Positions 16,455 to 25,295 of a DNA stretch of 41,521 nucleotides are shown here, piece by piece (the first letter of the stretch is position 1; each line of letters opens with the position of its first letter). The notes beneath the pieces were generated by a model that ran no database searches, was not told the DNA's origin, and saw nothing but the letters and a program-made list of their open reading frames with translations. The stretch is from B8-G4 sp033720735. GTDB taxonomy: Bacteria > Bacteroidota > Bacteroidia > Chitinophagales > Saprospiraceae. Both the position numbers and the translations under genes were made by a program. The stretch lies in contig JAWWBX010000005.1 of the NCBI GenBank assembly GCA_033720735.1, forward strand, positions 1 to 41,521. Reading direction: 5' to 3'.

Positions 16455-17141
16455 ATGATACGCACAAAGAATCTCGTTAAGGTTTACCGTACCGAGGACA
16501 TTGAGACGACCGCTCTCAACGAGGTCGACCTCGAAATCAACCCGGGCGAATTTGTCGCGGTAATGGGGCCATCCGGCTGCGGCAAATCAACCCTGCTCAA
16601 CGTCCTGGGCATGATCGACAGCCCCACCAGTGGTGAATACTACTTTATGGATCAGGAAGTCGGTCACCTCTCAGAACGCAAGCGTTCTGACATCCGCAAG
16701 CACAATTTGGGTTTCGTGTTCCAGAGCTTCAATCTCATTGACGAACTCACCGTGTTTGAGAATGTCGAACTGCCCATGCTCTACACCCGCACACCTGCGT
16801 CAGAGCGCAAAGAGCGCGTGGAGGAGTTGCTCGAGAGTATGAAGATGATGCATCGGCGCAATCACTTCCCGCAGCAGCTGTCTGGCGGACAGCAACAACG
16901 GGTGGCAGTTGCCCGGGCAATTGTCAACAAACCCAAGCTGATCCTGGCCGATGAGCCAACGGGAAATCTGGACAGCTCGAACGGGGACGAGGTCATGCGG
17001 CTGCTGGGGGACCTGAACGAAGCTGGCACCACCATTGTCATGGTGACCCACTCTCAATACTGTGCGGAATTTGCCAATCGCATTGTGCGGATGCTGGATG
17101 GTCAGATCGCGGCCGAGAACCTGGTACGCCAATATCTCTGA
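16455..17141 (+). CDS. ABC transporter ATPase, MacB/LolD type (canonical copy)
   Basis: The 228-residue ATPase has Walker A GPSGCGKS at 38-45, the Q-loop FVFQSFNLIDELTVFENVELPML, signature LSGGQQQRVAVARAI at 142-156, Walker B LILADEPTG, D-loop NLDS (Asp173) and H-loop VTHS (His199). These are all canonical for the LolD/MacB/FtsE group, which pairs with FtsX-like permeases that extrude or mechanically transmit across the envelope. It is followed 2 bases later by a second ATPase of matching layout and then by three FtsX-like permeases. Confidence 0.92.
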   Translation: MIRTKNLVKVYRTEDIETTALNEVDLEINPGEFVAVMGPSGCGKSTLLNVLGMIDSPTSGEYYFMDQEVGHLSERKRSDIRKHNLGFVFQSFNLIDELTVFENVELPMLYTRTPASERKERVEELLESMKMMHRRNHFPQQLSGGQQQRVAVARAIVNKPKLILADEPTGNLDSSNGDEVMRLLGDLNEAGTTIVMVTHSQYCAEFANRIVRMLDGQIAAENLVRQYL

Positions 17142-17143
17142 TC

Positions 17144-17854
17144 ATGATCTCGCTCAGGCATCTCGAACGCTACTACAAAGCCGGGGGCCGTACCACCTGG
17201 GTGCTCAGGGATATTCATCTGGAGATCGCCCGGGGTGAGTTTGTCACGATCATGGGGCCCAGCGGTGCTGGCAAGACCACGCTTCTCAATATCATCGGCA
17301 TGCTCGATCAGCCCGATGGCGGGGAGTACTATTTTGAGGAGGAGCCCGTGCATATGATGTCGGAAAAAAGGCGCACGGCACTGCACCGGACTACCATCGG
17401 CTTCGTCTTCCAGGCCTACCACCTGATCGACGAGCTTACGGTCGCCGAGAATATCGAGACGCCCCTCATCTACCAGAAAGTCAAGCGCAGATCACGTGCG
17501 GCGATCGTGGCGGACTTGCTGGACAAATTCAACATCGTGGCCAAGAAGGACCTGTTCCCTCACCAGCTTTCTGGGGGGCAGCAGCAACTCGTCGGAGTCG
17601 CACGCGCGATGGCAGGACGCCCGAAACTCCTGCTCGCCGACGAGCCCACCGGCAATCTGCACTCGGCGCAAGGTGAGATGATCATGGGCCTGCTGTCTGA
17701 ACTGCATGACGAGGGCACCACGATCATCCAGGTGACCCACTCTGAAAAGAACGCTACCTACGGTACACGGACCATTCAGCTCGTGGACGGGTTTATCCAG
17801 TCGGATACCCAGCTTCCATCCGGGCGCGTGGCAGGGCCGGTCGCGAACGGCTGA
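17144..17854 (+). CDS. ABC transporter ATPase, MacB/LolD type (divergent copy)
   Basis: The 236-residue ATPase aligns to its neighbour without gaps through the core: Walker A GPSGAGKT at 38-45, FVFQAYHLIDELTVAENIETPLI, signature at 142-156, Walker B LLLADEPTG and His199. The signature reads LSGGQQQLVGVARAM, with Leu149 for Arg and Gly151 for Ala. The D-loop reads NLHS, with His173 in place of Asp. Walker A, the catalytic Glu167 and the H-loop are kept. Changes in signature and D-loop commonly mark one partner of an asymmetric ABC dimer. A short gap of 37 bases separates it from the first permease. Confidence 0.9.
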   Translation: MISLRHLERYYKAGGRTTWVLRDIHLEIARGEFVTIMGPSGAGKTTLLNIIGMLDQPDGGEYYFEEEPVHMMSEKRRTALHRTTIGFVFQAYHLIDELTVAENIETPLIYQKVKRRSRAAIVADLLDKFNIVAKKDLFPHQLSGGQQQLVGVARAMAGRPKLLLADEPTGNLHSAQGEMIMGLLSELHDEGTTIIQVTHSEKNATYGTRTIQLVDGFIQSDTQLPSGRVAGPVANG

Positions 17855-17891
17855 CCGGCGACGCATTGGCAATTAACACAACGTACAGACC

Positions 17892-20264
17892 ATGCTACGT
17901 AACTATTTCAAGGTGGCCTGGCGCAACATCATGGCGCACCGAGCATACGCCACCATCAATATCCTGGGTCTATCGCTGGGACTGGCGGTGGTCATTCTCA
18001 TCGCTCTGTACATCCGCCATGAAACGCGCTACGACAAATGGTTACCTGACAAAGAGCAGGTCTATCGGGTCTACCGGCACTGGAATGACGGCTCCAATAC
18101 GGTATGGACGCCGTCACTTCTGGCGCAAACGCTGGTCACGGAGTTCCCGGAAGTCGAGGCGGCGACCGGTCTCGGCCCCTACGGCGAAGCACTCGTGGAC
18201 TTCGCGGGAAAGAAACTGTACGTTGAACAGGTTGCCCACGTCGACACCACGTTCTTTGACGTGCTGCAGGTACCCTTTTGGCGGGGTGATCCGGCCACTG
18301 CACTCAATGGTCCCAATGACCTGGTCATCTCCCGCACCCTTGCGCAGCAGCTTTTTGGCGATGAAGATCCCATTGGCAAAGTCATCAGATATGACAATGA
18401 GGACGGCTTCGTGATCCGCGGGGTATTTGACCTCACCGACCGGCTCACCCACCTGCACTATGACCTGTACACGCGCTTTACATGGTACGCGCCATCCTTT
18501 ACCGGCAACAACCGGGCAACCTATATCAAGACCAACCCGCAGGCAGACATCGCTGCGCTGGAAAAGAAGATCACCAGCAGGTTGCAGCAAATGATCAAGC
18601 AGGAGTATGCTGATATGCAATATACCCCTACTGCCGATGATCTGGCGCGTTGGCAACTGCAAAGGGTCGACGAGGTGCACTTGCGTGCTTCAGATTACGG
18701 TTGGCTTGAAGGCTCCGGCGGCAATGTGCGACATATCGCGACCATGGCCGTCATCGCCCTGATGGTATTGCTCGTCGCCATTGTCAACTACATCAATCTT
18801 GCAACCAGCAAGGCGATCCAGCGCCGGCGGGAAGTTGGCATCCGCAAGGTGTCCGGTGCCTATCGCAGCCAACTCATCACGCAATTTGTAAGTGAAGCTG
18901 TTCTGCAGGCGATGCTGGCATTGATCCTGGCCCTGACCCTCGCACAACTGCTCCTGCCCGTCTTCGCCCAGATCACGGCCCGGGATCTGAGTCTGTTTGC
19001 GCATGGAAATGCCGTATTGATCTTCCCGGTGATCGCCCTGACCATCCTGACCGGTGTCATCGCCGGCTACTACCCGGCTATTACTGTTTCGTCGTATTCG
19101 CCGGTCAAGGCCCTGAAGACACGCGCGCAACCCCGACGCCGTTTTGTGACCCTCCGGACCTTTCTGGTCTCGGCCCAACTGGTGGTGAGCATCGCGTTGC
19201 TCGTGGTCATGGCCACGGTATTCCGGCAAGTCCGCTATATGGAACAACATGACCTGCAGTTTTCGCCGGATCAGGTTTTGGTCATCCCTTGCAATGCATC
19301 ACAATCGCATCGGACCGTCGAGCGCCTTCGTCCGTCATTTGAACAAATTCCCGGCGTGCAGACCGTTTCGACGGCTTCGCGACTCCCGGGCATGCAATTT
19401 CCGGACTGGGGGATGGTCTTTGAAGGGCGGACAGACCGGGGCAATCCGCACGTACTGTTTGCGGATCACACCCTGATGGAAACGCTCGATCTTGAGCTGG
19501 TGGCCGGCAGGTTCCTCTCATCCAACATCGCTGGTGACACAATCGACCACTATGTGGTCAATGAACAATATGCGCAGCAGTTCGGGTTGGAAGACCCCGT
19601 CGGTGCCAAGGTGAAGTTTACTTCCGACACGACATATGGAGAGATCGTCGGAGTCGTGCGTGACTTTCATTACCGCGGGCTGAGCCGCGAAATTCAACCC
19701 CTGGTGATCGGCGGCCGTCATACCAACCGCTGGTATGCCGCAATGAAGCTCTCAACTTCGGATCTGCCCCGTACGATTGGTGAGATCCGCAACTTGTGGG
19801 CTTCCGTAGAGCCAGAGCATCCGATGCGCTATTCGTTCCTTGACGAAGATTTCAACGCGCAATATGCCGAGCAGGAGCGCTTCGGCCGGACACTGCTGTA
19901 CACCTCGTTAATGACCATCTTCATCGCGCTGCTCGGCATGATCGGTCTCACGGCCTTCACCGTGCAGCGACGGACCAAAGAGATCGGGATCCGCAAGGTA
20001 CTCGGAGCCTCCGTTGCCGGTATTGTGCGCATGCTCTCGCGCGAATTTGTCGTACTGGTGCTGGCGGCTTTTGTCGTGGCAGCACCTCTGGCCTGGTACC
20101 TCAGCACCTTGTGGTTGCAGGATTTCGCCTTCCGCTCGGGCATCCCGTGGTGGGTCCTGGCTGGGGCGGGGCTCAGCGTACTGTTTATCGTCGTACTGAC
20201 CGTTTCGATCCAAAGCCTTTCGGCAGCAATTGCACATCCCGTTGACGCACTGCGCAACGAATAA
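17892..20264 (+). CDS. FtsX/MacB-like ABC permease 1
   Basis: The 790-residue membrane protein begins MLRNYFKVAWRNIMAHRAYA, with the first helix at about 20-42. A MacB-type periplasmic domain (about 45-275) and an FtsX core follow, with the cytoplasmic coupling motif RRREVGIRKVSGAYRSQLI. A second periplasmic domain (about 445-665) precedes the last FtsX core, introduced by RRTKEIGIRKVLGASVAGI. That gives about eight membrane segments in two FtsX repeats. The family uses ATPase-driven motion to expel substrates or to signal across the envelope. It is the first of three paralogues, and ends 14 bases before the next. Confidence 0.9.
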   Translation: MLRNYFKVAWRNIMAHRAYATINILGLSLGLAVVILIALYIRHETRYDKWLPDKEQVYRVYRHWNDGSNTVWTPSLLAQTLVTEFPEVEAATGLGPYGEALVDFAGKKLYVEQVAHVDTTFFDVLQVPFWRGDPATALNGPNDLVISRTLAQQLFGDEDPIGKVIRYDNEDGFVIRGVFDLTDRLTHLHYDLYTRFTWYAPSFTGNNRATYIKTNPQADIAALEKKITSRLQQMIKQEYADMQYTPTADDLARWQLQRVDEVHLRASDYGWLEGSGGNVRHIATMAVIALMVLLVAIVNYINLATSKAIQRRREVGIRKVSGAYRSQLITQFVSEAVLQAMLALILALTLAQLLLPVFAQITARDLSLFAHGNAVLIFPVIALTILTGVIAGYYPAITVSSYSPVKALKTRAQPRRRFVTLRTFLVSAQLVVSIALLVVMATVFRQVRYMEQHDLQFSPDQVLVIPCNASQSHRTVERLRPSFEQIPGVQTVSTASRLPGMQFPDWGMVFEGRTDRGNPHVLFADHTLMETLDLELVAGRFLSSNIAGDTIDHYVVNEQYAQQFGLEDPVGAKVKFTSDTTYGEIVGVVRDFHYRGLSREIQPLVIGGRHTNRWYAAMKLSTSDLPRTIGEIRNLWASVEPEHPMRYSFLDEDFNAQYAEQERFGRTLLYTSLMTIFIALLGMIGLTAFTVQRRTKEIGIRKVLGASVAGIVRMLSREFVVLVLAAFVVAAPLAWYLSTLWLQDFAFRSGIPWWVLAGAGLSVLFIVVLTVSIQSLSAAIAHPVDALRNE

Positions 20265-20278
20265 TTCAATACCAAACC

Positions 20279-22726
20279 ATGCTTCACAACTATCTCAAAA
20301 TCGCCTGGCGCAATCTGGTCCGCAACCGGAGCTACGCCATCATCAACATCGTTGGCCTGGCCATCGGCCTGGCCTGTTTCATGTTTATCATGATGTATGT
20401 TCAGGATGAGACCGGTTATGACCGTTTTCATCAGGACGGTGACAGGATCTACCGGGTGGGACTGGAGCGCAATTATCCGGGGCGGTCCAGAAACTATGCG
20501 ATCATCCCGCCCTCGTATGCCGAAGCCATGCGCAAGGAGTTTCCCGAGGTGGTGTCGACCTGCCGCCTGTTCTTCTTCCAGGGCAACAACTTCATGATGA
20601 AGGTAGACGACCAGTTGTACGAAGAAGACCAGTACATGTGGGCAGACTCGACGTTCTTCGACTTCTTCGGCATCCCGCTGCTGGCCGGCGATCGCGCCAC
20701 TGCCCTGACCAAGCCCGATCATGTGGTCCTTACTGAAAGTCTCGCGCGCAAGCTCTTTGGCGAGCGAGACCCGGTCGGCGAGGTCATTGATATTCCGAAC
20801 AACGATGACGATCTCGTCGTCAGCGGCGTATGTGCGGACGTTCCGAGAAAATCACATCTCCGGTTCAACATGCTTGGATCGTCGGTGAGTCTGGGATTCC
20901 TTGAACAGCCCAACTACATCAACTTCTCCGCTTACACGTATCTCAAACTCGCACCATCGGCTGACCCCGGGGTTCTGGAGGACAAGTTTCCCGACATGGT
21001 CGTCAAATACGCCTCCGGCCCGATCCAGCGCCATTTTGGCATCAACTATGAGGAGTATCAACGGCAGGGCAACGGGTACCGCTATTTTCTCCAGCCGCTG
21101 CACGATATCTACCTCAAATCCAATCTGGAATCTGAGATCAAACCGCCCGGATCAGCGGAAAGAGTGCGTTTCTTCCTGCTCATTGCCCTTCTGATCATCG
21201 GCATTGCCAGCATCAACTTTATGAACCTGGCAACCGCACGGTCCAGCGGCAGGGCGCGGGAAGTCGGTATCCGCAAGACCCTCGGATCGGACCGCGCACA
21301 GATCGCGGCCCAGTTTCTGACCGAGGCTGTGATCATCAGCCTGGTTGCGGGGTTGATCGCGATGGGCATCAATTATCTGGCGCTTCCGTTCTTCAACGCA
21401 GTGACGGGCAAGGCATTTACCGCCTCCCATCTGCTCAGTGGCAGTTATGTCGGGCTATTGCTGCTCGCAGCGCTGATCACCGGGTTGCTGTCAGGTGCTT
21501 ATCCTGCCTTTGCCCTGTCGGCATTCCGGCCGGTCCAGGTGCTGCGCAGCAAGGTCATGCAAACCACAAAAGGGGCCGGTTTACGCAATGCGCTGGTCGT
21601 TTTCCAGTTTGGCATTTCCGTGTTCCTGATCATCAGCACGATCCTTGTTTACAAACAGTGGCGCTTCACACAGAACAAGGATCTCGGTTTCAACAAGGAA
21701 TACCTGGTAACCCTGGAAGGGGCCGGCGGGATGACCCCGCAGGAGTCCGAGACTTTCAAGCAGGAGATCCGCCAGCTGGCGGGTGTCACGGCCGTAAGCG
21801 GCTGCAGCACACAGCCCGGCCAGCAGTTTTTCGGCATGTCGTTCCGTCCGCAAGGCACCAATGAGGCCATCATCGGGAGCGGGATCCTCGTCGATGACGG
21901 CTACATCGAGTGCATGGACATGCAGCTGGTCTCCGGCCGCAGCTTTTCGGAGGATTTCTCCGACACCCTTTCGATCCTGGTCAATGAGGCGGCCGTGCGT
22001 GAAATGGAAATCGATGACCCGATCGGCGTCCAGGTGGCCAGCCCGGACAATTTCCTCAACCCCAACCCTGACGAGCCGTCCTGGTACACGATCGTCGGTG
22101 TGGTGCAGGACTACCATTTCCAGTCGCTGCATCACGAGATCTCGCCGCTCTTCTTCATCCACAACCAGCGCGGATTCAATCCGGGCGTTGACAACCTGAT
22201 CACGGTACGGATGCAATCAGGAGCGATCACGAGCACCTTGCAGGACATTGAGGGGATCTGGAAGCGGTTTGAACCTGAACAGCCATTTCACTACGCGTTT
22301 CTCGACGAGGAATGGGCCAGTTTATACGCTAATGAGCTGACCACGCGCAGGCTATCCAGTCTGTTCAGTATGATCGCCATCTTCATCGCCTGCCTTGGCT
22401 TGCTGGCTCTGGCGGCCTTTACCGCCGAACGGCGTACGAAGGAGATCGGCATACGCAAGGTGCTGGGTGCATCGGTGGGCAACATCGTCAGCCTGCTCTC
22501 CCTGGATTTCCTCAAGCTCGTGCTGCTCGGTATTGTCATTGCCACCCCGGTCGCGTGGTACGTGATGAGCAACTGGCTCGAGAATTTTGCCTACCGTGTC
22601 GACATGGGTTGGGGCATCTTTCTCCTCGCCGCCTCCCTGGCGATCGCCATCGCCTTCCTGACCGTTAGCTATCAGAGTATCCGGGCCGCACTGACCAACC
22701 CGGTCAAGTCTCTCCGAAGTGAATAA
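20279..22726 (+). CDS. FtsX/MacB-like ABC permease 2
   Basis: The 815-residue protein starts MLHNYLKIAWRNLVRNRSYA and follows the same two-repeat plan as its neighbours: first helix INIVGLAIGLACFMFIMMYV, MacB-type periplasmic domain, FtsX core with GRAREVGIRKTLGSDRAQI, second periplasmic domain, then RRTKEIGIRKVLGASVGNI and the final three helices. It is clearly related to permeases 1 and 3 but widely diverged from both, so the duplication is old and each copy probably has its own substrate surface. It ends 15 bases before permease 3. Confidence 0.9.
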   Translation: MLHNYLKIAWRNLVRNRSYAIINIVGLAIGLACFMFIMMYVQDETGYDRFHQDGDRIYRVGLERNYPGRSRNYAIIPPSYAEAMRKEFPEVVSTCRLFFFQGNNFMMKVDDQLYEEDQYMWADSTFFDFFGIPLLAGDRATALTKPDHVVLTESLARKLFGERDPVGEVIDIPNNDDDLVVSGVCADVPRKSHLRFNMLGSSVSLGFLEQPNYINFSAYTYLKLAPSADPGVLEDKFPDMVVKYASGPIQRHFGINYEEYQRQGNGYRYFLQPLHDIYLKSNLESEIKPPGSAERVRFFLLIALLIIGIASINFMNLATARSSGRAREVGIRKTLGSDRAQIAAQFLTEAVIISLVAGLIAMGINYLALPFFNAVTGKAFTASHLLSGSYVGLLLLAALITGLLSGAYPAFALSAFRPVQVLRSKVMQTTKGAGLRNALVVFQFGISVFLIISTILVYKQWRFTQNKDLGFNKEYLVTLEGAGGMTPQESETFKQEIRQLAGVTAVSGCSTQPGQQFFGMSFRPQGTNEAIIGSGILVDDGYIECMDMQLVSGRSFSEDFSDTLSILVNEAAVREMEIDDPIGVQVASPDNFLNPNPDEPSWYTIVGVVQDYHFQSLHHEISPLFFIHNQRGFNPGVDNLITVRMQSGAITSTLQDIEGIWKRFEPEQPFHYAFLDEEWASLYANELTTRRLSSLFSMIAIFIACLGLLALAAFTAERRTKEIGIRKVLGASVGNIVSLLSLDFLKLVLLGIVIATPVAWYVMSNWLENFAYRVDMGWGIFLLAASLAIAIAFLTVSYQSIRAALTNPVKSLRSE

Positions 22727-22741
22727 TTAAAACGCGATGCC

Positions 22742-25183
22742 ATGATCCGCAACTATTTCAAAGTCGCCTGGCGCAGTCTTCTCAAAGGCCGCCTGTACTC
22801 ACTCATCAACATCCTGGGGCTGAGCGTTGGCGTGGCCGTTTGCCTGCTCATCCTGCTCTTCGTCAAGAACGAGACGTCGTTCGACAAGTTTCACAGCGAC
22901 TCTGACCGCATTTACCGGGCATGGGTCAAGGAGCAATTCAAAGATCAGCTATTGTTCAACTCCGTGACACCGGTCGTGCTTGGACCAGAATTGCGTGACA
23001 ATTTTCCGGGTATCGAAAGTGTCGCACGGTACGTGACCAATACGACTTCGGCACGCGTTGGAGCATTCATGGAACAGGAGTCCGTCATGATGGCCGATCC
23101 GGATTTCCTGGAAGTGTTTGACTTTGCCATGCTCGCCGGCACGCGGGTCAATGCGTTCTCCGAGCTCCACAACGTCGTGATCACCCCGTCGCTGGCACGC
23201 AAATACTTTGGCGATGACAAGCCGATCGGCAACATCCTGGAGCTGCAATTTGCCGGAGAGTGGCAGCCGTTCAAGGTCAGTGGCATCCTGGAAGAACCAC
23301 CGTCCAACTCGAGCATCCAGTACAGTGCGATTATTCCGTTTGAGAATGCCAAGGTGTTTTTGTCACCTCAGGCGATGCTCAGCTGGACCATCATTTATGT
23401 CGAGACCTACGTAAAGCTCAAACAGGGTGTCGCGGTCCAGGACGTGATGGCCGATATTGCCCCGTTTATTGACGAGAAGGTGTCGCAGATCTATGCGCCC
23501 GGCGAATACGTGGTAGGGCTCCAACCCATCACCGATATCCACCTCAATGCCGACGTGCCCCCAGGCCTGGTCCCGGTGGGGGATCGCAGGTATATCTACA
23601 TCCTTTCAGGGGTGGCCCTGTTGATCCTGCTGCTGGCCTGCATCAACTTTACGACCATTGCGGTGGGGCGGTCGGTGACCCGCTCGCGTGAGGTGGGGAT
23701 TCGCAAGGTGTCCGGCGCCACGCGCACACAGATCATGGGGCAGTTTTGGGGTGAGGCCTTGCTCACCACGTTCCTGGCGGTGAGCATCGGCGTCTGTCTG
23801 GCCATGGCGGCCCTGCCTCTCTTCAACAGCTTGTCGGGGAAGGCCTTGTCCATGGCGTTGAGCTGGGAGTCACTCGTTTGGCTTGTGGCCATCCTGCTCC
23901 TGACCGGGCTGATCGCCGGCACGTATCCAGCACTCGTCCTGTCGCGCTTCCAGCCCATGCAGGTCATACGTGGCGTGCTCGGGCGCAAATCGGGAGACCG
24001 CCATGTCGTGCTCCGCTGGTTGGTCGGGCTCCAGTATGTGATCTCCCTTGTCCTCATCATGTGCACGCTCGTCGTCAAAGATCAGATCCGCTATCTGCAG
24101 CAGAAGGACCTGGGGTATCAGGATGAGCATGTCGTGGCAGTTCCCTACCTCGTCAGTGGCCAGAGGCTGCCGCAGACCTGGGACGATGCACATCGCATAA
24201 CAGGCGTCTTGCGCAATGACCTCATTGGCCGCAGCGGTGTCGTTGACATCACCGCAGCCTCCCACACCTTTGGCACCCCGGGTTGGTTCCAGGTGGGATA
24301 CGTGGAACAGAGCACAGACCGGTTTCGTCAGTTCGTGGTCCAACACGTCCAACACAACTACCTGGATGTCATGCAATTGCGTCTGACAGCAGGGCGTGGA
24401 TTCTACGAGCAGCCGGAAAGTGATATGCGGTCAGTGATCATCAACGAAGCCATGGCACGGGCCTACGGCTGGGACGAACCCATCGGGCAATTCCTGCCGG
24501 GCCCTTTTGCGGAATACGAAGTGGTTGGCGTCGTGCGTGATTTTCATTTCGCTCCGCTCTACGAGCCGGTAGAGCCGATCGCCCTTTCCAAAGATGCTCT
24601 TTCGCTGATCTCGCTGGCACCCGATCATAGTTTTATCGATCTGCCAAACCCAAAGCTCCTCTTCAAACTGCAGGCCGGCGATATGCAGGCGACACTCGCC
24701 GAGATCCGCGACAGTTGGCAACGTGCCGCTCCCGAACAGCCGTTCAACTTTCACTTTATCGACGAACGGACCGCCCTCCAATACGAGTCCGAGGTCCGGC
24801 TGTCGCGCATCCTTGCCATCGCTACGGGACTGGCCATCTTTATCGCATGCCTCGGTTTGTTCGGCATCGGAATACTCACAGCGGCACGTCGTGCCAAGGA
24901 AGTCGGTGTGAGGCGCGTGTTGGGGGCCTCTACGATCAGCATTGTCTTGCTGCTCAACCGCCCGTTTTCCATGCTGGTGCTGATCGGGGCGGTCATCGCG
25001 GTGCCTGTAGCCTGGCTCGTGATGCAGGAGTGGTTGCAGGGATTTGCCTATCGCGTCAATATCTCACCGCTGATCTTCATTTTGTCCATCGTCATTGCTT
25101 TTGTGTTGGCCTGGTTGTCTGTCGGGTATCAGACGGTGCGGAGTGCACTGGCCAATCCGGTGCAATCGTTACGTGATGATTAG
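22742..25183 (+). CDS. FtsX/MacB-like ABC permease 3
   Basis: The 813-residue protein starts MIRNYFKVAWRSLLKGRLYS and has the double FtsX layout with RSREVGIRKVSGATRTQIM in the first core and RRAKEVGVRRVLGASTISI in the second. It closes the cluster of adaptor, two ATPases and three permeases. The stop at 25181-25183 is followed by short tandem arrays rather than a recognisable terminator, and the next genes run in the opposite direction. Confidence 0.9.
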   Translation: MIRNYFKVAWRSLLKGRLYSLINILGLSVGVAVCLLILLFVKNETSFDKFHSDSDRIYRAWVKEQFKDQLLFNSVTPVVLGPELRDNFPGIESVARYVTNTTSARVGAFMEQESVMMADPDFLEVFDFAMLAGTRVNAFSELHNVVITPSLARKYFGDDKPIGNILELQFAGEWQPFKVSGILEEPPSNSSIQYSAIIPFENAKVFLSPQAMLSWTIIYVETYVKLKQGVAVQDVMADIAPFIDEKVSQIYAPGEYVVGLQPITDIHLNADVPPGLVPVGDRRYIYILSGVALLILLLACINFTTIAVGRSVTRSREVGIRKVSGATRTQIMGQFWGEALLTTFLAVSIGVCLAMAALPLFNSLSGKALSMALSWESLVWLVAILLLTGLIAGTYPALVLSRFQPMQVIRGVLGRKSGDRHVVLRWLVGLQYVISLVLIMCTLVVKDQIRYLQQKDLGYQDEHVVAVPYLVSGQRLPQTWDDAHRITGVLRNDLIGRSGVVDITAASHTFGTPGWFQVGYVEQSTDRFRQFVVQHVQHNYLDVMQLRLTAGRGFYEQPESDMRSVIINEAMARAYGWDEPIGQFLPGPFAEYEVVGVVRDFHFAPLYEPVEPIALSKDALSLISLAPDHSFIDLPNPKLLFKLQAGDMQATLAEIRDSWQRAAPEQPFNFHFIDERTALQYESEVRLSRILAIATGLAIFIACLGLFGIGILTAARRAKEVGVRRVLGASTISIVLLLNRPFSMLVLIGAVIAVPVAWLVMQEWLQGFAYRVNISPLIFILSIVIAFVLAWLSVGYQTVRSALANPVQSLRDD

Positions 25184-25185
25184 AC

Positions 25186-25206
25186 CGGGTTTCGGGATTC
25201 GGGTTT
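25186..25206. repeat. Heptamer array CGGGWTT x3
   Basis: Units CGGGTTT, CGGGATT and CGGGTTT follow one another at 25186-25192, 25193-25199 and 25200-25206, starting 3 bases after the permease 3 stop. The sixth position varies while the GGG phase is kept. It lies at the 3' junction of two convergent units. Confidence 0.6.
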
Positions 25207-25259
25207 GGTGTTCCGCACATCAACCTATGCCTGGTGCTATCTGGCTGCCGGCACACTTG

Positions 25260-25294
25260 TCTAACGTCTAATTTCTAACGTCTAATCTCTCATC
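25260..25294. repeat. Heptamer array TCTAAYN x4 plus a degenerate fifth unit
   Basis: Units TCTAACG, TCTAATT, TCTAACG and TCTAATC, then TCTCATC, run without interruption from 25260 to 25294 and end right at the stop codon of the ABC-2 permease (25296). The first five bases are constant in four units and the last two vary. Confidence 0.65.
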
Positions 25295-25295
25295 C

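Noticed and set aside
19829..20722. A 297-codon minus-strand frame across the ends of permeases 1 and 2
   Set aside because: It spans the junction of two certain genes and its translation shows low-complexity composition without motifs.
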